Assembly (NCBI GenBank): GCA_015345905.1 | Contig: JADDTR010000015.1 | Span: forward strand, 1 to 64,000 | DNA length: 64,000 nucleotides | Origin: Aotearoamyces nothofagi | Taxonomy: Eukaryota > Ascomycota > Leotiomycetes > Leotiales > Tympanidaceae | Direction: 5' to 3' | Position numbers and translations under genes: made by a program | Shown: piece after piece, positions 1-10,082 of the stretch | How positions within the stretch are numbered: position 1 is the first letter of the stretch | Layout: the number at the start of each line of letters is the position of its first letter | The notes under the pieces: generated by a model | The model's input: only the letters and a program-made list of their open reading frames with translations | What the model was told of the DNA's origin: nothing | The model's database searches: none

Positions 1-53
1 TTACATTATATAAATATTAAGTATATTAATTCTCAACACTCTTAGAGACAAAG

Positions 54-260
54 GTGAATTCAGCAATAATTGTATTCTAATATATTGCTAATATATTACC
101 AGCTCTTAACCCAGCCTTTTACTACAACAATCTCTTAGAACTCCTGTAACAGTAGAATCTGAGGAGGATATTAAGATGAGAAGAAGTATAGCTAAAGAGC
201 AACTGTAAGCTCTCCAGTTATAGAATGATAAACAGGAGCTTAAAATCCAGCAACTATAAG
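54..260 (+). pseudogene. Degraded coding fragment, possibly transposase tail
   Basis: An intron-like segment at 54-102 starts with GT and ends in CCAG, and its second half matches the AATATATT intron family seen on the other strand. After it, one frame reads a basic and acidic stretch with a Gln/Leu-rich, coiled-coil-like end, interrupted by several stops of the kind C-to-T mutation makes. The charged, Pro/Thr-containing tail is reminiscent of the C-terminus of fungal pogo-like DDE transposases. That is only a resemblance, because no catalytic region is inside the window. The fragment starts off the left edge and is broken several times over. Confidence 0.3.
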
Positions 261-487
261 ATAGTATATAAGTATAATATTAATATATTTATTTTTATAT
301 ATTATATAATACAGAAATTCTATTATTTGTTACCGAGGTAATTTATTCCCAATATATTATTTATACATTAATAATATATTACTACATTGGTTAAGTTTAC
401 ATCGATACTAAATATTATTAAGAAAATTTATTTCTCAAAGTGAACTTAACTAATTTAAGTAAACTAAAGCAAATCTATCTAGTAAAC

Positions 488-1584
488 CTGTTGTATAATA
501 CATTTCTAATATATTAAGAATCTATTGTACTAGCAATCATCTCATCTAGTTCAGTATCCAACTTAGCCTCTTTATCTATCTTATTACTACTCTTCTGTCT
601 ATTCTACTACTCAACCTCATCATCTGTAAACAAGTTGTAAAGTTCACAAATACCCTGATCACTAGGGCAGCCTATAATATATTAGCAATGCATTAAGAAT
701 ATATTATATAACTTACAGCTTTTGGCAGAAATATAAGAAGTACAGGAATTGAACTTCTTAGACTTGCCAGGAATACCAAAGGCATTAATGACAACAGCCT
801 TGTATTTGAGAGCAGCTTTGTTGGACTGTAATATATTAGCAATATATTAGGAATATATTACCCGACTTACTATATTATCTTTCTTACAAGGTAAGAAAGG
901 GCAGCAAATCTTAGGAGGAGGCTTGGTACAAGGCTTAGTAGAAGTGGCAAGTTTGACTGTAATATATTAGTAATATATTTGTAATGTATTTAGAATATAT
1001 TACCAGGAGTGATAATATCACCTTCAGATTCGATATATCCAGTATCAAAGGCATCATGATTGTATATAATCTTTTTATAAAACTCTGTAATATATTAGTA
1101 ATAGATTAGTAATGTATTAGAATACTTACTACAAGCCAAGTATAGTTCTTCTATACTGACTATACCCTTCTGAAGCTCTACAAGCTCAATATTACTACTA
1201 TTGTACTTATAACCCTTTATATACATTTGTAGATTGCCGATGTAGAAGTAGCATTTCTGGTAATATATTAGTAATACATTAGCAATATATTATATATTTA
1301 AACTTACCGTTGTAGAATATATTTCCCTATCTTCATCAACAAAGTGGTAGAAAAGCTCTCCAGTATAGATTACAATAGTGCTATTGTCCTAATGTATTAG
1401 TAATACATTAGCTTGTTTTATAAGGTGAAGGTAAAGGTGAGGATAAAGGTGAAAGTAAAAGTGAACTTACATTTTGCTGAAATCTATAGATTCTATATAG
1501 CCGGGTCTCAAGTACAGTATAGTACTAGTAGTCCTTCTATCAATGTATTAGCAATATATTAGCAATAGACAAGTAATACATTAC
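488..1584 (-). repeat. Family of near-identical short introns (introner-like)
   Basis: Minus-strand introns at 672-716, 826-870, 957-1003, 1085-1129, 1257-1307, 1389-1470 and 1537-1584, with a weaker one at 488-530, resemble each other along most of their length. The plan is a GTAAGT-type donor, a variable spacer, then two or three copies of a unit close to AATATATTGCTA, ending in TATTACAG, TTAG or TATAG. Four are 45 or 47 nt long. Each repeated unit contains CTAAT or CTAAC, so the repeats multiply candidate branch sites. Unrelated introns of one gene do not normally share sequence. Copying of a mobile intron (introner-like elements are known in several Dothideomycetes) is the simplest explanation. 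The first and last copies are the least certain as real introns. Confidence 0.6.
607..1524 (-). CDS. Unrecognised multi-exon protein, 5' end unresolved
   Basis: Seven exons on the minus strand (1471-1524, 1308-1388, 1130-1256, 1004-1084, 871-956, 717-825, 607-671) join in phase into a 200-residue open frame ending in TAG. Each junction has GT/AG borders, mostly GTAAGT at the donor. No family is recognised. The N-terminal half is rich in Tyr, Ile and Phe (for example TGELFYHFVDED and CYFYIGNLQMY). The C-terminal half has two Cys clusters (KPCTKPPPKICCPFLPCKK and SCCPSDQGIC) that could bind metal. The 5' end is unresolved: no convincing ATG is in frame, and the next segment upstream (1525-1536, and 1585-1682 with a Gln/His-rich repeat) either contains a stop or needs a different acceptor. 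Beyond the final TAG the frame is soon open again, and a further intron candidate lies at 488-530, so the ancestral protein was probably longer. It may be an expressed gene, a relic, or transposon cargo. Confidence 0.5.
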
Positions 1585-1686
1585 ATTCTAGACAAGAGCA
1601 GATATAGTAGTAATGCTGGTGGTGGTGATACTGGTGATGGTGTTGTTGTTGTTGTTGTATCTTCGGTTTGTACACGAGAGGGTTAT

Positions 1687-1780
1687 GGTCAGCCGACGTT
1701 TAGCCGGGCATGGTCAGCCGACGTTTAACCGGGCTAGCGGTGGTCAGCCGAGCTCTTAGCGTAGGTCAGCCGACCTACAT
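1687..1780. repeat. Four spaced copies of GGTCAGCCGA
   Basis: GGTCAGCCGA starts at 1687, 1712, 1742 and 1764. The first two copies extend to about 24 bp of near-identity (GGTCAGCCGACGTTTA, then A or G, CCGGGC). The last is palindromic (AGGTC-AGCC-GACCT). The array lies exactly where the AT-rich block gives way to normal DNA, so it may be the scar of an element end or a small satellite. Confidence 0.5.
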
Positions 1781-4090
1781 CCTGGCATCACCGTGCCCAG
1801 TTCACGACCCAAAAAGCATCAAAAAAAAGGGCGCGGTACTTCCCATCCTCCTTCCACCATCCATCCAGCTTCCCGTTCAAGTATTGATCTAGCAAATCCA
1901 CCCAGACCATCGACTCAACTGCGCGAAATCACATCTGATGGTACTGTACAGTGTGGCTGAGTGAGGAAGTGGGCCGAGATATCGCCGGGATGCCATGGAG
2001 ATGGGTATGGCGAACTCGAGTTACTCTTTCTTCGTACGGCTGTATCGAATGGCTGGAGCTGCAATAGATAGATAAACAGCAGCGCTGGCGGGGGTGGCTC
2101 TGGACTTGGGTATGTTTCAAGCCTATTGCCCGCTGACGACGACGATGACATGCCGAATCAGATCCTTCCCCACTACAGTATCACATCGCGAGATGATTTA
2201 TATCGGGCTCTCCTGTACCTGAATCATCGCACTCCAAGAGACTTTTTGAGACCCTATCTGTACAGTATACAGTCGTACCGTCCAGCGTCGTCCCCATCCC
2301 ACGGCGATCAGATCCGCACCTCCCCTTCCCTATATCTCCGCTGGCAACGTCCTCTGCATCTGTGCTGTAGTGTATGCACATGGCACTGCCAGATTACGAG
2401 TACACGTCGATGTATCTTGCGGGCCCTGGGATCGCGCATGGGATGCTGGTTCGTGTGCCATGTCGCGGTCTGGCTGGGATTCTGGTACTGTGCCGGCGCA
2501 GTACGACATGGTATACGGTATACAGTTCCATCATGCCATGCTATCCATCTATCATGCTGCTCTGCACCGTTGCATATCACTATCCTATCCCACCACGCAC
2601 CGCCTCCTTCCCAAGCTCTACTCTGCTCTTGCGCCGCAAGACGACAACGAGATTTGCCTGACTGCTGTATATACTTCGAGTCCTTCCCTGACTTACTCAT
2701 TTATACTATACTCTATTTATTTAAAATATATATGAAATAAGCATCATCACCAGCGCGAAACTGCCACTATCCCATCTCCCAGCTCTCGACACAAGCACGC
2801 ACGCATCGATTGATACTGTAGTACGTAGTGCCATATCCCGTAACCCGGCCCAGCCCCAAATCAACCCGCATGGGATTATCTCCCACAGCTCGGCGGGGAC
2901 GCATCTTCCATCCCACCCTACCACCCTCCACCCCCCCCTCTCTCCGACCCCAAATCCTCGCCAGGAGCCGGATCCGAGATCCCCCCAACGCCGTTCTCCT
3001 CTGGATCAGTGTGATTTGCCAACCACACGGCGCAGAAGAAAAAAAAAAAAAAGAGGCACCCAGTCAGAGAAGGGAGGGATGCGAGATGCGAAATATCGTC
3101 ACTTCTCATCTCGGGCGAGGGGTCCGTGTGCTGTGATGTGATGGATCATGGCGGCTCGAGGCGAGCTGGTCCGTCGCGTTGCATTGCTGCTGTATTTTGT
3201 CCTGTCTTGCTACCGTGTATTCAATCCGTCACGTCGCTTCATATCATATCATATCACAACCCCACCCACCCAGCCATCCCCTCAGCACGTGATTCCTGCA
3301 TCCCGTTTCTCGTACGTCTGCACCCTGCGTCGGCACGTGCAAAAGGATGCAGGATGCAGGATGCAGGATGCAGGATGCAGGATGGCACGTGAAAGAGGAT
3401 GCAGGACGTACTGTACTGCAGGTGCAGGTAGATAGATGCACAGCTCCAGTGATACGATATATAATATGATACATCTCGCAGCCTCAGCCCACACGACGAA
3501 GCAAAGCGAAGCGAAGCCGCGACAGAGCGACAGCGACGAGAACTCACACTTGGAGACCCGTATGGGCTCTTCTGGGCTGTTTTGCCGTCTAATGATCCCC
3601 CCGCCGCTTCCAGCCTCTCCTGCTTCCACTGATAGTCATCGTCGTCGTCGTCGTCGCCGCCGAGGCTCGATCGGCTCCAGCACCCACCATGGGCGGAACA
3701 GAAATCCCAACCACCCACCCACGGGACGGGACGAAACCCTCCCACACACGGCTCGAGCGGAACGGCTGGCTTTTTCACCCTTACCGACTCCCCGGCTACG
3801 GCAATGGAGCGGGATAGGGGAAGCGTGGGCATTGGTTAGTTGGTTAGTGTGCTTGACCGTCACCCTCATCAAATTCACTGCCGTATATGTTTCGCTCCCT
3901 TGTTCCAAGTGCAAAGAATGACATGACTCCTCTGAGCGGTATCTACGAATATAGCAAGTTAAATATCACCAACGACATGATAAAATAATACAAATCCCTT
4001 AAAGAGAAAAATGCCGGGTATAGCGCTACTACATTATTGCATGATTTTGAATATATAAACAACCACATCCATGACAGTACAGTCCTGTAT
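1690..4090. other. Gene-poor low-complexity stretch
   Basis: I see no gene I can support here. Several open frames of 60-200 codons overlap on both strands with no family resemblance and no splice logic. The stretch holds pyrimidine-rich tracts, a run of A at about 3039-3051, a heptamer repeat (3344-3384) and a CGT/CGC triplet run at about 3637-3663. The last part (about 3950-4090) is the expected 3' flank of the P450 gene. Confidence 0.5.
3344..3384. repeat. Heptamer tandem repeat AGGATGC
   Basis: Six consecutive copies of AGGATGC with no visible mismatch, the last lacking one base. A partial copy follows at about 3398 after a spacer containing GGCACGTG. It is intergenic. Confidence 0.8.
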
Positions 4091-5937
4091 TTAGACCAGG
4101 ATCGCGCGCGGCGACATCTGCATCCACATGTCTTTCCAGTACCCTACGCCGCCCTTGATGACGAAAACTTCATGTTTCTCGCTCGGGAGTAGCTCTGGGC
4201 GGAAAGTGCGGAAGAACTAGAGGGGTGAGAGACAGGGTTAGTAAAGGCGTGGCTGGGGAGGTTTGTGGGCGGGGATTATGAGAGACGTACCTGGAGAGGT
4301 GCTTTGTATAGCTCCATAAGGGCAATATCCTTGCCCAAGCATGACCGAGCGCCGTATCCGAATACCATACTGTACTTATCGAACAGCTTCGCCTTCTCAA
4401 CATCGAGCCATCGCTCAGGTCGGAACTCCATGGCGTCAGGGCCGTAGATCGACTCGTCGCGGTGGACTAGCCATGGGTTACACGTGACCTCAATATCTTC
4501 GGGGATGAACTGGCCGTTGATGGCATAGCCGCCTTTTGGGGACATGCGTGGGAAGATGTTCGGTGCAGACGGGCAGAGGCGCATGCTTTCTTTGACGCAC
4601 GCGATGTAATACGGGCAGTGCTCGAGGACTTCGGCGTATTGTGGCATTGAGGAGAGACGGCCGGCGCGAGTGGCGTCGTCGAGCTCGGTCATGAGTTTAG
4701 CGTAGACCGACTCGTCGGACATGATGTAGTGAATCATGGCTTGGAAAGCGGTGCCGGTGGTGTCAGCGCCGGCGAGGAGGACGAGGAGGATTTCAGCTTT
4801 GAGGTACTCGATGTCAAGTGGTTTGCCATCATCATCACGGGCATCAAGCATACTAATATCACATAAGCAAGCGTTCTTGTCGATATGAGTAGAAAGGATA
4901 TGATTTCTCACGTTTGCAAAAGATCGATTCTTCCGCCTGTCGTTCCTGCTTCGATGTCCCTGATGCGCTGGTCGAGAAGCTTGTCACGGAAACGCATCAA
5001 CGTCCCGATGCCAGATTCTTGCTCTGGACTGGCCACGAGATATTTGTTCAGGAAGGTGGACTTGATGTATGAGGTGAAGGGATGAAGTCGGCACATCAAA
5101 CCGAACGCTGGGAGACCGTCATGGAACCCTTGGATTAGACCTTCGACATCTGTTCCGCTTTCGATGAAACCAAATGGTGCTCCAAAGCCAACTTCTGAGA
5201 TGATATCATATGCCATAAAACTGGTGCCGATTAGAAATCTGGGTGTTCTTCAATGTTGATTTACTTACACGGCCCAAGGTGAGAAGTCGAATTTCTCTCC
5301 CGTTTTTGCGAAATCAGTTAGCTTTCGGATCCATTCTTCGATTCTTGCATCTACCAAAGGCTCCATCTTTTTAATGTTGCTGAAACTATACTATAAATTT
5401 ATCACTTCAATTAGAAGCGGATTTCTGTAGCTTGCCCAACACTTACCGGGCCAGCAATTAATTTCCTGAAGTGGGCATGTATCTTCCAGTTCTGCATATT
5501 GAACACAGACTCGGATTCTCCAAAACTACCAGTGATGTAGTGTTTCGTTTTGTCTGCTTGTCTGTGATATATTGTTGGTAGTGCGGTTGCCGAGCTGACC
5601 AGCAGCAAGGTGGGAGTGATTCGAATGATGGGTCCTGCATTCCATGTGGTAAGCTCGTAACCTCTTGACGCCAAGGTAATTGAACGAAAAGCTATATCAT
5701 ACCATATTTCTTATGAAGCTCATATTCCACATACGGCTCGTCCCCGTTGATGTTGTGATATGCAACCCATAGCCTAGTCACGCTGGCCCAAAACGGGCCT
5801 GGAAATTTGGAAAGAGGATGGAAGAAACGGTAGTACACGATTTGATAGACGATGCAATATCCAATATACGCGATAAATGCAAGAACAGCATTGCCAATGG
5901 TAACTTTGGAGATGAGAGTAGGTAAAAGAGCCGTCAT
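4091..5937 (-). CDS. Cytochrome P450 monooxygenase, pisatin demethylase-like
   Basis: Haem-thiolate monooxygenase anchored in the ER membrane, predicted to oxidise a small hydrophobic substrate with electrons from P450 reductase. Exons on the minus strand are 5703-5937, 5447-5634, 5269-5390, 4912-5220, 4291-4852 and 4091-4216, giving 513 aa, normal for the family. An N-terminal membrane helix (about residues 12-37) is followed by the Pro-rich hinge FPGPFW. The I-helix motif AGADTT, the KESMR form of ExxR, FRPERW and the haem loop [10 protein letters not shown] with its Cys ligand are all intact. The overall sequence reads like the fungal pisatin demethylase/CYP57 neighbourhood; the family label is from memory and the substrate unknown. 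It is transcribed away from a sugar-type transporter 1.7 kb upstream. The start is the ATG just before the membrane helix. Confidence 0.9.
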
Positions 5938-7608
5938 CTTGGCGACGTTCGTCAGACCTCTGACGCTGTAGACAAGTTCAGATAAAGGACCTGGGAGACT
6001 GAGAGAAGATCCAAAAACTCCAAGCTAGCTGAGTAATGCCCCAATGGCATGTGGGTAGGAGGTCTCCGAAGGTCGAGGTCTTGGAGATGGTCGGAACCGC
6101 ACGCAAGGACAGGGCAGGCCCAGGCAAAGGAGGGTTTCCGAGTGCTGCTTGCATTGACATTCATTGACAATCCCATTTTGAGATGAGAGAGTCCTCCTTC
6201 CTTACACCTGCATCAGGTCAGGATGCCTGCCGGACATGCCACATTATCGCTGCGTAGAAGGATTCGATCCGCAATGGCACCCCTCCGACTGAGCAGCGAC
6301 GCTGTTGCCATCGCAGGACGAAGTGTACTCTGCCAGCGATAGTACAGTATAGATGTAGGGTACGTACTTCCCTGCAATTGACAGGCGACAGCAGCGTATG
6401 TGCCCTCTATCATTGCAAGAATAGTGAATGTTGTCGGAGGGTTGTCCATCGGAGGGTTGTCCAGCGCAGGGTTGGCGGTAGTTGTCTCCGCCCACGCTGC
6501 CAGTGATCCGTTCTGTGCTGTAGCGTGCTGTAGCGCCGTGGACGGGGCGGATAGTGGCCGCAGGCTGTCAAGTCTGCATGTTTAGGGTGTGGTGGCTGTT
6601 GGTACAGGGGCCGGTCCACTGCAACTCCACTGTAACTCCACTGTCGGTCCACTGTAACTCCACTGCAACTCCACTGCAACTCCGCTGCAACTCCACTGCA
6701 GCTCCGCTATCCCTCAGGGGCCGGGCGCTGCCTGTCTTTCCTCTCCGGGGAAGCGGAAACACTGCAGCCAAGGGCTGTCCTGGTTCGAAATAGAGAGTCG
6801 CGTCGCTACGGAAATCCACCGGCGGGGCTGGAGCCCACTGCATACCATGCCCACCACGCCCAGGAGCCCTTGTCCTTCACAGGTACAGTACCTGGACAGT
6901 TCCTGTCACGGCGTATCTGCCCGCATTGATACAAGCAGCCGTGCAGTGGTTAAACCCTCCTTGCTCTTCAGTTGACGAGAACTCCAAGCCGTGCCGACTC
7001 CAGGGTCCAGGGTCCAGGGCCCGTCGTGTCTGTCTCCCCTGTTCCCGTGAGGTACCGTTCGATACGGATACTGCATTGTCCTATAAAATGCTCCCGTCCA
7101 TTGTGGTATATCTGATCTTCACTATTGCTTCTCCTTATGTGATATCTGATTCTCTTGGGATTTCCATGCTCGGCGCAATCCCCAGAAACAGCATGGCTTA
7201 CGTGCATTGCCTGCCGGCTAGTCTCTGATGCTGCACAGAAGTCTCACATTTTCCATATTCTCATCTGCACGAATATTGCAGGATGCTCAGCACGTGCATG
7301 AGCAGCAGAGAACCCGGACAACATGTGCGAGCTCGAGGAACGTGTTCACGGAGCCATGTCGCTGGATCCCGGTACCTCTGCCTCTTATGGCCGTTCCTGG
7401 CTTGATATTCGTTGACATTCAGCATCCAGTCGGTCCTTAGGCCTTCCTACTATTGCACTCCTCCCTTTTAGCATCCTCCTTGACACGTTCTTTTTCTTTT
7501 CACCTGCTTCTTCCAAACGTCTTGTCTTTCCAGAATCTTTTCTTTTGGAGAACAGACACCTCCTTTGTAACGCAAACCCCTGTGATTCTCCCTGTCACGA
7601 ACGTCAAG
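5938..7608. other. Intergenic between divergent P450 and transporter
   Basis: About 1.7 kb separates the two start codons and so must hold both promoters. It contains an 11-bp minisatellite (6612-6710) and no open frame with recognisable protein features. The pyrimidine-rich stretch at about 7440-7600 just before the transporter ATG is typical of a fungal core promoter or 5' leader. Confidence 0.5.
6612..6710. repeat. 11-bp minisatellite, unit near ACTCCACTGCA
   Basis: Roughly nine copies of an 11-bp unit close to ACTCCACTGCA or ACTCCACTGTA, with scattered substitutions and one slightly irregular unit. It lies between the divergent promoters of the P450 and the sugar-type transporter. Confidence 0.8.
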
Positions 7609-9482
7609 ATGGTGCTGCAAGGAAAGAAGCTGTACTGGAATGCCCTCCTAGGAGGCAGTATGGGTTTTGTGACATTCGGATGGGATGCTGGTGTTTTGGG
7701 TGGTGTTCTCTTGACGGATGAGTTCCAATCTGCTATGGGAGTAAGTCTGATATAAACTATTGGAACGGCAGTGGCTAATGCCTACATCATAGTACCCAGA
7801 CACGACAACTACTTCTATGATAACATCAGTCTTCTTGTTGGCATCATGGCTTGGTTGTATGATTATGTCCATCTTTGGCCTAATGTTGGGAAGAAAGACC
7901 TGGATTATCATCGGTTGTCTTGTTCAGGTCGTCGGCACCATCATCTCAGCCACAGCTTACAGCTCTGGCCAATTGATAGCTGGTAGAGTTTTCATTGTTG
8001 GTCAACTCGTGCAATAGTTATGCTATCACCGTACTGATTCATCTTTAGGGCGTTGGAAATGGATTCCTCACATCAATGGTTCCTATTTATGTTGCCGAGA
8101 TGGCCGTCGTGGTCAAGAAGCGTGGACAAGGAGTCAACATGATGATTGCAGCGGCTAGTTTGGGTACGGCGTTAGCATACTGGGTGTAAGTAAATGAAGG
8201 CTGCTCTTGGAACTGCTCTTGAAAACATGTTAACAATTTTAGTGATTTCGGCATGGTATTCGCAAAGAGCCAAGCTGTGTGGAGATTCCCTGTGGCATTC
8301 CAGGTCTTTTGGGCCTTTGCCACCATCGCAATTCTCTACCCAAACCCTGGTGAGGCAGACCATAGCAGAGTATGGCGTCAAAATGCTAACCAAGCCAGAC
8401 ACTCCGCGCTGGTTCTACGCAAAGGACCGCCCCATCGAAGGCGATGCCGTCCTAGAGCGTCTCTACGCCAAGTCCATCAACGACAAAGAGGTCCAGCAAG
8501 CTAAGCTCGACATCCTCGCCTCCCTAGAGCTCGAAAGAACCGAAGCATCCAGTCTACGCCTCAGAGACTTCTTCTGGGATACTTCCGCCATGCAAACTGC
8601 GCGACGTATCCGCACCGGCATGATCTTGGTCGGCGTGGCCTACCTGATGGGAGTCGACATGATCTTCTACTACATGTCGACCATCTTCGAGGTCTACATC
8701 GGACTGGGTGCATTGACTGCTTCTGGTCTCGCAGCTGCCGCTACAACTGTTCTGGCCATCACGAACTACATCGGCGTTTACTACATGGAGAAGTTAGGAC
8801 GCAGGACCTGGCTCATCAGCGGTGCTATCGGCCAGACCATTTTCATGGCCGCGTTTACAGGGCTGCTCTCCACACCTGGGAGCAAGACAGGAGCTGCTGC
8901 CGCCGCCATGCTGTTCTGCTGGATTGCTGTTTTCGGCCCAACTTGGGCTCCGGTGACCGTAAGTCGACAGGTTCGCTCGAACCAAATGATCAATTGCTAA
9001 TTGACTCCCAGTACGTCTATTCCAGCGAAATCATGCCTCTCCGTTACCGCCACATCGGCTTCTCCCTCAGCGTCTCCTGCCAATGGATTGCAGCTTTCCT
9101 TACCGTCTTCGCCGGGCCAATCGCTATAGCCGACACGAGCGTCGGATGGAAGACTTGGATCTGGTTCCTGGTCTTCAACATCATTGCCATTCCTTACGGT
9201 GATTATCCCCCTTTCTCAACCTATTTAGTTCTATCTAAAGTCTCGGACCATAACTAACTCGCCGCAGTCTATTTCTGCTGTCCCGAAACCCGCGGCCGCT
9301 CCCTCGAGGAGATCGACCTCATCTTCATCTCCGACAGCCTGCGCGGCACGGAGTCAGCCAAGACCCTCGAGCACCTCAACAACCATGCCGCCGTCGACAG
9401 CCTGACTCCCACTCCCGATGGCAAGGAGTCGTCGAGCTTTGATGCTGTTCCCAGCTCCGAAGAGAAGATATCTGCTGTCTAA
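7609..9482 (+). CDS. MFS sugar transporter (SP family)
   Basis: Plasma-membrane sugar or polyol carrier of the major facilitator superfamily, probably a proton symporter. Exons are 7609-7740, 7793-7996, 8049-8185, 8243-8349, 8399-8958, 9012-9198 and 9268-9482, giving 513 aa and about 12 membrane helices, normal for the family. Signature pieces are FGWDAGVLGGVL in helix 1, LGRKTW and LGRRTW between helices 2/3 and 8/9, GRVFIGVGNGFLTS, PDTPRWFYAK after helix 6, and PETRGRSLEEID after helix 12. The third exon begins after an intron with the unusual donor GTTGGT; this choice restores the conserved FIGVGNG. An in-frame upstream ATG at 7453 would add 52 residues with no family match, so I chose 7609. 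The specific substrate cannot be read from the sequence. Confidence 0.9.
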
Positions 9483-10082
9483 AGAAGTTTCTCTTTTGGT
9501 CATTTACTGGACTAGAAAACTGTGCAGGGACAATAGGGGTGCTGAGTCTTGGTAAAAGCTTGTTAATTGTTTGGGATGGTTCATGAGATAGCCAATGAGT
9601 GAGATCTAGTCACGTTCGCTACATCGCTCCTTCAATAAAATAGAGATATTTAATACTCGACCTAAACTTCTGTGAGCGTTAGTAGTCGGGTTGAGAATTT
9701 ATATTCGTCTGACTAAAAGACGGTTGTCTTTTGTGCCATTGCTAGATAGTACAAAGCTGTGCCCCCTATTCATTGTATCAGAACCCGAGACTATTGCTGT
9801 CGGTTGTCGGTTGTCAGCACGAGGATTCTATCCGATTATAACCTATGCCTGCAAGTGTCCTGTGACTTCCGTTTCTTTGGTACGACGACCACTAGCAAAT
9901 ACGATAAATCGGTTCGTCACATTTGCAAGCTCAACAACAACAGTTCGCATCAGCCATCTCTGATATGATTTAGACTAAGATCAGTTTCAACACTGTACAA
10001 TATCACAAGAGAGCGGCAGATGGATGGCGCTGGAATATTTACAAATTTACATTAAACCGACTATGCATACATACATGGCAGC
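9483..10082. other. Convergent 3' flanks, no gene seen
   Basis: This 600-bp gap lies between the ends of the convergently transcribed MFS transporter and formyl-THF deformylase genes. A possible poly(A) signal, AATAAA, occurs at about 9635. I see nothing else supportable. Confidence 0.5.

Larger units (their letters stand above)
1..1640. other. AT-rich block, transposon/RIP-like
   Basis: This block is visibly far richer in A+T than the roughly balanced DNA that follows it. It is dominated by recurring strings built on AATATATT, with short less AT-rich islands between them. The islands are coding-like: one series reads on the minus strand (about 607-1524) and a shorter one on the plus strand (about 103-250). 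In-frame TAA/TAG codons sit where CAA/CAG would suit the surrounding residues, the C-to-T signature of repeat-induced point mutation. I see no terminal repeats that would delimit one element, and the left side runs off the window. The change to normal composition at about 1640-1690 is abrupt. Confidence 0.7.

Noticed and set aside
1-1640. A complete LTR or DNA transposon
   Set aside because: I could find neither terminal repeats nor a catalytic domain. Only fragments are visible, so no family is assigned.
1612-1660. Simple GGT/GTT microsatellite as a stand-alone feature
   Set aside because: It may be part of an upstream exon (a Gln/His- or Thr/Pro-rich run on the minus strand, depending on frame), so I describe it with the unresolved 5' end of that gene.
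2126-2740. 204-codon plus-strand frame
   Set aside because: Other frames of comparable length overlap it on both strands, composition follows local pyrimidine bias, and there is no domain, signal or family resemblance.
3254-3832. 192-codon minus-strand frame with Asp and Arg runs
   Set aside because: It is produced by the heptamer and CGT triplet repeats. No protein family features and no conserved start context.
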